Positions 57,428 through 64,000 of a DNA stretch of 64,000 nt are shown piece after piece. The position numbers were made by a program, and so were the translations under genes. The DNA comes from Prionace glauca. Lineage: Eukaryota > Chordata > Chondrichthyes > Carcharhiniformes > Carcharhinidae. The stretch spans positions 27,491,402 to 27,555,401 of the forward strand of contig CM075760.1 of the NCBI GenBank assembly GCA_037974335.1, given 5' to 3'. Numbering within the stretch: the first letter of the stretch is position 1; each line of letters begins with the position of its first letter. A model generated the notes under the pieces. It ran no database searches and was not told the DNA's origin. It saw nothing but the letters and a program-made list of their open reading frames with translations.

Positions 57428-58040
57428 GAACTGTCGGAGTGTTCATGGAATGTTTTCATTGACTGAACACATCATGGTTGAATCAGAAACTGCCATTTTG
57501 CGGGAGAAATCTGTTTGTGATGAAAGTGGTCTGGTGTGAAAATTAAAGTAACAAAAGCAGCGTGGATAAAGTAAATTCTAAAACACGCTGTAAGCTGCTG
57601 GCCTGGTGGTTAGAGTTTAACTCTTTCCCTGCTGTTCGGATTACTGATCTGAAATTGAAAATTTATTGCTCCCATCGAAGCCCTGAACACACATGTGGGT
57701 TGTTACCTGGATGAACATATAAAATATAATCGCGCCTCGTGTCCTGAAGTGCAGACTCTGAGCAAATTCAACAGGAGGTTCTCTTGTCATTTCTGCAGAA
57801 ATTGGGAAGAGACGAGCTGAAGGACAGTTTAAATGATGCCGGCCCTTCACTGCATGTTACTGTGTGCAGCTCATTGTGTTTCTGAGGTGAGATGATTTCT
57901 GTTTGTTCCTCAGTTCAGACTTACCTGAATCAGTGAAGGAGCAGGCTCAATCCTCCTGATGGCCGTTCCAAGTTCCATTGCTTTTAATGAATTTCAGTAA
58001 CATTATCATCAAATAACATTATTGTGACAGCGTTTCACGT

Positions 58041-58122
58041 GGTAGCGTGGCCGAGCGGTCTAAGGCGCTGGATTAAGGCTCCAGTCTCTTCGGAGGCGTG
58101 GGTTCGAATCCCACCGCTGCCA
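58041..58122 (+). tRNA. tRNA-Leu (AAG), right arm
   Basis: 82 bases, same sequence as the left copy in opposite orientation: anticodon loop TTAAGGC, long variable arm, T arm GTGGG TTCGAAT CCCAC. Internal promoter boxes are intact and a TTTT run follows near 58,134. Confidence 0.95.
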
Positions 58123-58289
58123 AAATGGATTTGAGTTTTGGTCTCACAGCTCAGATTGAATGCAGGAATGTGTCCTGTGTCGTTTTCGTCAAGAACAACG
58201 AACACAAACATTGCCAACTGAACAATTTGCTGGAGTAAAGCAGCGTGTGCAAGTGGCCCCTTTCGAGAGCACTCACACACAGTGAATTT

Positions 58290-58440
58290 CTGACTGCCGA
58301 ATTAAACTGATGAAGGAGCAGCGCTCCAAAAGCTCGTAATTCAAAATAATTCTGTTTTACTTTAACCTGGTGTTGTGAGAACGCGTTCTGTACCCACTTC
58401 AATCCAACACTGGCGTCTCCACATCATGATATAAATAACA
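58290..58440 (+). mobile_element. Penelope-like 3'-end repeat, right arm
   Basis: 'tgatgaaggagcagcgctcc', 'ttactttaacctggtgttgt', 'ccaacactggcgtctccaca'. Twin of 54,755-54,900 and therefore older than the inverted duplication. Confidence 0.5.
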
Positions 58441-58892
58441 GGATTACAAACAGTGAGGCTGTATTGCCTGCCCAAGAATTAAGGTGATGGGCTTGATTTT
58501 TCTAACTGAAACTGAAATCGGATCGTGTACACATCCCATCCTTCCCATTTCTACCCAGATACTTACAGAATTAATCTGGGTCTTGTGATAACCACGGTAC
58601 TACAGAAACAGGGTGATGACCTCAGGGCAAGTAGATCTGGAGAAACAACTAGACTGGCTCCAGAAGCCCATCTTTTTCCCACAGTAATTGATATTACAGT
58701 GTCTCTGATGTTTCCTCCTGTCAAAATGAATAATGATGTTTCCCACTGCATTAACGTTTTGAAAAAAAAAGTATTCATGACGTTTAAAGCAAATCAAATG
58801 AACACCTGAAAATGATGCATTAACGAAGAGGCAGAAATCATTTTTCTCTTAGATATCTGGGAGACGGAAGCTTCCAGTCTGCAAGCCAGCCG

Positions 58893-58965
58893 GCCGAAAT
58901 AGCTCAGTTGGGAGAGCGTTAGACTGAAGATCTAAAGGTCCCTGGTTCGATCCCGGGTTTCGGCA
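58893..58965 (+). tRNA. tRNA-Phe (GAA), right arm
   Basis: 73 bases with acceptor GCCGAAA/TTTCGGC, anticodon loop CTGAAGA (GAA), T arm CCTGG TTCGATC CCGGG, discriminator A. The D arm AGTTGGGAGAGC is the usual vertebrate form, so this copy looks fully functional. TTTT follows at about 58,981. Confidence 0.96.
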
Positions 58966-59354
58966 GGATTCCGTTGCTGGTTTTCTGTGCTCTCTGCTAA
59001 ACAGTCCTGCATTTTGTCTCGCACTGTTTTCAAACATCAATTGACACAAACTGCAACAGACTAAATACCCACCGCAATTTCCACCCTGCCAGGTGTTGTT
59101 CTATTTCCTCCTTGTTGGATTTCGCTTTTTAAAAAACTTCCTCTATTTCTAAACATTCCCAATGTTAATGAAAGGTGATGGAGATGAAGGTTTATCTTTG
59201 TTTCCTTATGCACACATGCCATGTAACGTCCTGAGTTTTTCCAACCTCATCACATTTCAGTGCAGATGTCAGGTCCGCTTTTACATGGCAGTGAAAATAC
59301 ATTTAGTTGACCTGCTGTTTCATCCAAAACAATGTATATTTGCATTACCTCTTT

Positions 59355-59645
59355 TGATTCCTCCAGAAGGAGGCCATTCGGCCCATCGAGTCCGCACCCA
59401 CAACAATCCCACCCACGCCCTATTCCCCGTAAACCCACATATTTCCCCTTCTAATTCCTCTGACACTAGGATCAATTTAGCATAGACAATCAAACTAACC
59501 CACGCATCTTTGAAGCCTGAACACCTGGAGGAAACCCACGGAGGCATGGGGAGAACGTGCAAAGTCTGCACAGACGGTGACCCGAGGACCTGAGTCCCTG
59601 GCGCTGTGAGGCAGCAGTGCTAATCACTGTGCCACCGTGCTGTCC
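59355..59645 (-). mobile_element. tRNA-headed SINE, right arm
   Basis: 'gaggccattcggcccatcga', 'acacctggaggaaacccacg', 'gcactgtgaggcagcagtgc' in altered order for the minus strand; head at 59,645. Twin of 53,541-53,835. Confidence 0.85.
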
Positions 59646-60234
59646 TTTCTATTGCATTCAATGTTACTGCAGTTCACTCCATTCAAAGTATTAGCATCAA
59701 TCTGTGATACACCATCCTGTGGTGATTCTGCTGAATAACATTAAATTATCACCGTTAATGGACCATCCAACGTTGGACACCATTGATTTGAAACTTTGCT
59801 GCTTTTCTGGGTGAACTCCAGCTCTCCATTCCTCCCGCAATGTCACCGCTCAAACTGAGTCTTTCTCCTTCCCAAATTGTTAAACTCAGTTATTGGTTTC
59901 TGAGTGAAAACTGCCTCCATTTCACAGGGGGTGGGAGATCTTACTATTTCATTCAATTAAAAGTTTTCTTGCCATGGAAGCAGAGATTTGGACCGAGATC
60001 TGCAGATATTTGTGTCAGTAGGAACAATAAATCTTCCCCCATTAACAGCTAGATTTTAACCTGTATCAGCATTTCGTACCATCAGCCCTTTCTCGCCGAT
60101 CGCTCTCTTAATTTCTTTTTGATTCTTTACATGTGACTTTCCCAATTCCGATACAAACAAAGAAATCTCCCTAATATTGATTCTGACAGGTGCAGACCGA
60201 GAAGTAACGCAGAATTATTGTAATAAAATCTACA

Positions 60235-60306
60235 TTCCCTGACCGGGAGTCGAACCGAGGCTACAGTACTGAGAGCGCCGAATCCTAACCACTAGACCAC
60301 CAGGAA
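60235..60306 (-). pseudogene. tRNA-Glu(CTC)-like sequence, right arm
   Basis: 72 bases with D arm TCTAGTGGTTAGGATTC identical to tRNA-Glu and loop CTCTCAG. The acceptor stem has TTCCTGG (one G-T pair), the anticodon stem 3' half TACTG mispairs, and the T stem has one mismatch. D arm better kept than in the left copy. Probably decayed; a functional variant cannot be excluded. Confidence 0.75.
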
Positions 60307-60649
60307 AGCTGACACAAATATTTTAAAATGTTGATTTATCCATGAATCGCCTGCTTTTTATTGCATTTCGGACTTTTTATTCACCAATTGCAAATTTATC
60401 CTTCACATTTTATCCTTCACAAAGACCTTGTTTTTGTCAAAACTGAGTATGTCATGTCTCTATTTAGATAAGAAAACACCACGCTGGTTAGTAATATACT
60501 GTATACACTCTCTCAGTAATGACTGAACTGGACCCAGTCTGCATTCATATTAGTACAGGTGCTGTATCGATATCTGGTGCATTCGGCTCTGTCTCTGTGT
60601 TACTGCACAAAACCCGTCCCTCATTTATATTATAACAGATCATATTAGT

Positions 60650-60822
60650 TGGATTCACCATGCAAAAGTGCCCGTTATTTTCCCTTAGAGTATGTGGATT
60701 AGCCATGGTAAATGTGTGGGGCTAATGGGGATAGGGCAGAGGGGAGGACCTGGGTGGGATACAGACTCGATGGGCCAAGATAACCTTTCTTCTGAACTGT
60801 AGGAATTCTATGGTTCTATGTC
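60650..60822 (+). mobile_element. SINE 3' half, right arm
   Basis: 'ttagccatggtaaatgtgtg', 'actcgatgggccaagataac', 'gaactgtaggaattctatgg'. Twin of 52,370-52,545. Confidence 0.85.
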
Positions 60823-61484
60823 TAAGAAATATCATAGACATTTGCGTGCTTATTTATTTTAAGTAATCTATTTTCTAATAACCCGTTTGGAGAAATGATC
60901 TCTTTTAGCAATTCCCCTTCAGTTTTCCCAGTGATCACCTTCAGCCCATCTCTGTCTTCCACGAATGCATAGAAACACCAAACAGTTCATGTGTTTCAAC
61001 TGAAGAACATTTAATATGTAAGTATTTATTGACAACCATTCTGTTGTGTGTTCTTGCAAACAAAATGATTTCAGCCTCACTATTTTGTTCCCGGTGTTGA
61101 TTTATCTGTCTTTAGAGATCTGCTGGAAAACGGATAGACTGACAATGTGTGATAGCAATACTCACAACGGTTTCAACTCTCTTCAGTTCAGCAACACATT
61201 GTTAATCAATGTTCCTTTCTTTTGCCAAGGTGCATGAACCAAAATGTTTGCCTTCATTCGGATTTTTTAACATGCATAAAAAGGACAATAACCATATAAT
61301 TTGCAAGAAAAGATGAAGTCATCTTGTTTGTTCAGAGACTGTGATTAATGTCCCTCAGCACACGGTTTAATTGTTCCAATGGGGACATTAGAAGATTTAT
61401 AAATAGGAAATTTCACACTGTGTGCAATATTGTTTAACTGGGAGTGGTCTCTAGTACAGTCAGCGAAAATTGAATTTCAGGGCC

Positions 61485-61581
61485 ATGTTCTGGATTATAC
61501 CACTTGAGCTTCGTATTCTTTGGGTATTTTACGACATCCAAAGGATTTACTACCCTGTCCTTGCCGTAGTTGGTGTCACTG
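61485..61581 (+). CDS. GPR139-like receptor, exon 1 (right copy)
   Basis: 97 bases, ATG at 61,485, donor ACTG|GTAAG at 61,582. Encodes MFWIIPLELRILWVFYDIQR then IYYPVLAVVGVT. Two residues differ from the left copy (PL versus PP, PV versus PF); the V form matches the usual YYPxLAVVG of the family. The intron to exon 2 is 566 bases and lacks the SINE found in the left copy. Confidence 0.88.
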
Positions 61582-62147
61582 GTAAGTCATATTTCTCTGT
61601 GTTCATTGTCCTTGTCCATGTTACCCAGTTATTGATATCATTCTGTGTAACCTTCATGGTTTGTTGCTGTATGCCCTGGAAACATTTCTCCTTGCCACAC
61701 AGCTATCCTCACACTACCTGACATTCACTTTCAATCTTTCCACTTTACGGTTGTCGTTATGTAACATGATTTCCAGTGTTATGATTCACAGCCAATTCCA
61801 AATCAGCTGATTTAACATCTTCAACTGCACAGCCTTCAGCACAATCAAAGCAGAGTCATCCAGACCAGGAATATTTGCTCCAAACCTACTGGCACCATTG
61901 TGTCCCCCACTTACAAATCTGAAGAAGGCAGCAAATTCGAGATTTTATTAATTGGTGAATGTGGCTTCTTGCTACATCATAGTGGGGCTTTTCTGCTGTG
62001 AACTTTGTCTCGAGCAGAATAGGTGAACTCAGTCTATTCTGAGGTGGATTTAATAAAAATGTTTCAGCTGTTACCAAGGATCCTGAGAGATTGTTTCTCT
62101 TGTGCTCAGTCTAAAATACGAGTAAATTGTGTTTCTCTTCCTTACAG

Positions 62148-63043
62148 TGAATGTATTGACGATTCTTATCCTGTCGCGAGGGAAGTGTGGTCTTTCCAAA
62201 AGTGTGATACGTTACCTCATTTCCATGTCAGCGGCGGATCTACTGGTCATTATCATCGATCTCATTTTGAGGCAAATTCCCATGAAGTTTCCATTTTTAA
62301 TCATTTACCAATTTAAAATATGTAATATCCATGCTGTCTTTCTTTATGCAGTCACTGATTGCTCTGTCTGGTTCACTGTCACATTCACCTTTGATCGATT
62401 TGTGGCTATTACTTGTCAGAAGCTGAAAATAAAATACTGCAATGAGAAAACTGCAACAGTCGTTCTCGGAACTGTGAGTGTGCTATTCAGTGTAAAGAAC
62501 ATTTTCTGGTATTTCATGTATGGTGATAGATATGCGTTACAGAATATTCCCCATTTTTGTTATATTGGCAATGATGCCCACTATTCTGCAGCATGGGGAG
62601 TGGTTGAAAATCTGCATTATATTTTAACTCCGTTCATTCCTTTTTTGTTGATTCTGTTGCTGAATGTTTTCACCATTAAACACATTCTAGGGTCCACCAA
62701 ATTCCGCAGGAGACTTCAGAGCCACAAGCGTATGGATACTTCAAAGGACCCAGAGACAGTGAAGAGAAGAAAATCCATTATCTTACTGTTTGCTCTATCA
62801 GGAAATTTTATCCTGCTATGGTCAATCTTACTTATCCATTCCTTTTGTGAACGATTATATAATTTAAACTTAATTCATTTTTATATCCCTGCATTTGTGC
62901 GGGAATTAGGATTTATGCTCCAACTCCTGAGTTGCTGCACCAATACATACATTTATGCAGTGACCCAGACACAATTCAGAGAGGATCTGAAGAATGTGAT
63001 CAGATTTCCATTTAATGCAATTGTGAAATTACTTAGTGAATAA
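62148..63043 (+). CDS. GPR139-like receptor, exon 2 (right copy)
   Basis: 896 bases, acceptor CTTACAG|TG (AG at 62,146-62,147), stop TAA at 63,041-63,043. With exon 1 it makes a receptor of about 330 residues acting in the plasma membrane. Helix signatures are as in the left copy: RGKCGLSK after helix 1, TDCSVWFTVTFTFDRF in helix 3, conserved cysteine pair (CNIHAVF and HFCYIG) for the extracellular disulphide, NTYIYAV in helix 7. Differences from the left copy include AVTDCS/AGTDCS, NEKTA/IEKIA, NDAHYS/NDVLYS and the last residues LLSE/LLTE. Both frames are open, so both copies may be expressed. Ligand unknown. Confidence 0.93.
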
Positions 63044-63601
63044 CAGATTTCTTCTTCAACAACAGGAAACCCCCAAGCACAATTTCTCATGGGAAGATCA
63101 CTTTGCCCAAAGTTAAGTCTGATCTTCCAAGGGTGGAAGTTGACACCCAGTGCCATTCCCATCAACCGGGAGGGGCACTTAAAGGCAGTTGATAGGTTAT
63201 TAGTAAAGAATCATGGCAATGGATCCGCGTGGTTGTGAGGGACGTTCCTATCAGGGCCTGTTTCCTATCAATTCTGTTTGGGAGATACCCTCCCATGGGA
63301 ATGCTTCAATCATCTACAAGCCATAAAACCCCAACCATTGCAAGAACAAAAATCAATTCCCAGCACACCACGAACTTCAGAAAGAATTCCAGGCACTCCA
63401 GCTCCTGCTCTCCATCTCCACCAGTGAGAAACTCAGGGCCTGAAACAGACACAGCGGGTTTAGCCTCTCGACCACATTGTCTCCCAGTAAAGGGAACTCA
63501 GGCCACAGTGCTGGTGGTGGAAGAGGCGAGCTTCCGTCTGCAGAAACTCACTCACTTAGGAGGCTGAGCAGGACGCACCAGACCCAGCATTGAAACGAGC
63601 C

Positions 63602-63642
63602 GTTGATGTCGTCTATATGGATATCAGTAAGGTGTTTGACAA
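63602..63642 (+). mobile_element. Short reverse transcriptase scrap, right arm
   Basis: 'gttgatgtcgtctatatgga' followed by 'tatcagtaaggtgtttgaca' encodes VDVVYMDISKVFD. Twin of the scrap at 49,210-49,258. It is too short to assign beyond CR1-type. Confidence 0.6.
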
Positions 63643-64000
63643 AGATTCAGAAAATAGCACTTGCCCCAATTTTTCTCTATTTCTCTATAACTGCAGTTGT
63701 ATAATATCATTAAAGACATAAGGGTTTGTAAAAGTCCTATGGCTGTGAGATTATGTACTGCATTAACATTTAACAAAAACAATTTGAAATGAGTCAGGTG
63801 ATTTGAAAATATTTTCCAAGTTTGCAAACGCAATAATCTCTATAATTCAGAACAGCGAAAGCATGGAAGTGTTTAGAATTGTATGTGCGCACAAAGCTTC
63901 CACACCAGCAGAGAATGTCTATTGCTGTTTATATTACAAGTACAGGTTTTATCAATATATAAAATACACAGCAAGTCGGTAATAATCAGTACAATGAGGA

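Larger units (their letters stand above)
57428..64000 (-). repeat. Right arm of a large inverted repeat
   Basis: Reverse complement of 48,850-55,745, still matching at the window edge (the last 50 bases match 48,850-48,899), so the full arm is longer. Contents in order from the centre: tRNA-Leu, Penelope-like 3' module, tRNA-Phe, SINE, tRNA-Glu-like sequence, SINE, receptor gene. Confidence 0.95.

Noticed and set aside
1-64000. CRISPR arrays, operons, retroviral or Polinton-type elements
   Set aside because: Vertebrate DNA with introns; no spaced identical repeats of CRISPR type, and no gag, envelope, capsid or LTR pair was recognised anywhere.

Overview
The window looks like germline DNA of a cartilaginous fish, most likely a shark. 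It holds an IgM heavy-chain locus in the cluster layout known from sharks (V-D1-D2-J-C1-C2-C3-C4 in one short unit). It is also dense in tRNA-headed SINEs and CR1-type LINEs of the kind common in shark genomes. No species can be named from the sequence alone.

Region 1 (1-17,100, minus strand): one complete, unrearranged IgM cluster. In transcription order it contains: a TATA-like box (17,021-17,030); leader exon (16,931-16,886); V exon (16,753-16,449) with a 23-RSS; D1 (12-RSS/22-RSS); D2 (12-RSS/12-RSS); J (23-RSS, 15,240-15,193); and constant exons C1 (4,306-4,007), C2 (3,592-3,281), C3 (2,364-2,056) and C4 with secretory tail (837-446), then poly(A) signals at 418-404. All exon joins are phase 1 and all reading frames are open. 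Transmembrane exons would lie before position 1 and are not seen. The 10.9 kb J-C1 intron holds a sense-strand purine tract rich in AGCT (5,265-6,080), a 2.4 kb TGAG-type array (6,118-8,570), a GT/GA array (9,480-10,345), and AT-rich duplicated units of about 0.6 kb near J.

Region 2 (17,100-30,000): a block upstream of V is present twice (about 17,360-20,830 and 25,650-29,400). The second copy carries a broken V segment (24,702-25,113) interrupted by repeats, so it is the remnant of a second V unit.

Region 3 (30,000-48,800): no host gene found. It consists of LINE and SINE copies of various ages, an 84-bp minisatellite (43,126-43,629), degenerate AT-rich periodic repeats, and a 0.7 kb fragment (44,405-45,108) copied from the region to its right.

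Region 4 (48,850-64,000): a large inverted repeat with arms of at least 6.6-6.9 kb and a 1.7 kb spacer. The right arm runs off the window end. Each arm has an intact two-exon rhodopsin-type receptor gene of the GPR139-like kind, a tRNA-Phe(GAA), a tRNA-Leu(AAG), a decayed tRNA-Glu-like sequence and shared SINEs. One SINE is present only in the left arm. The spacer holds a Penelope-like element fragment. All coordinates, translations and repeat matches were read by eye; no alignment or database search was run.
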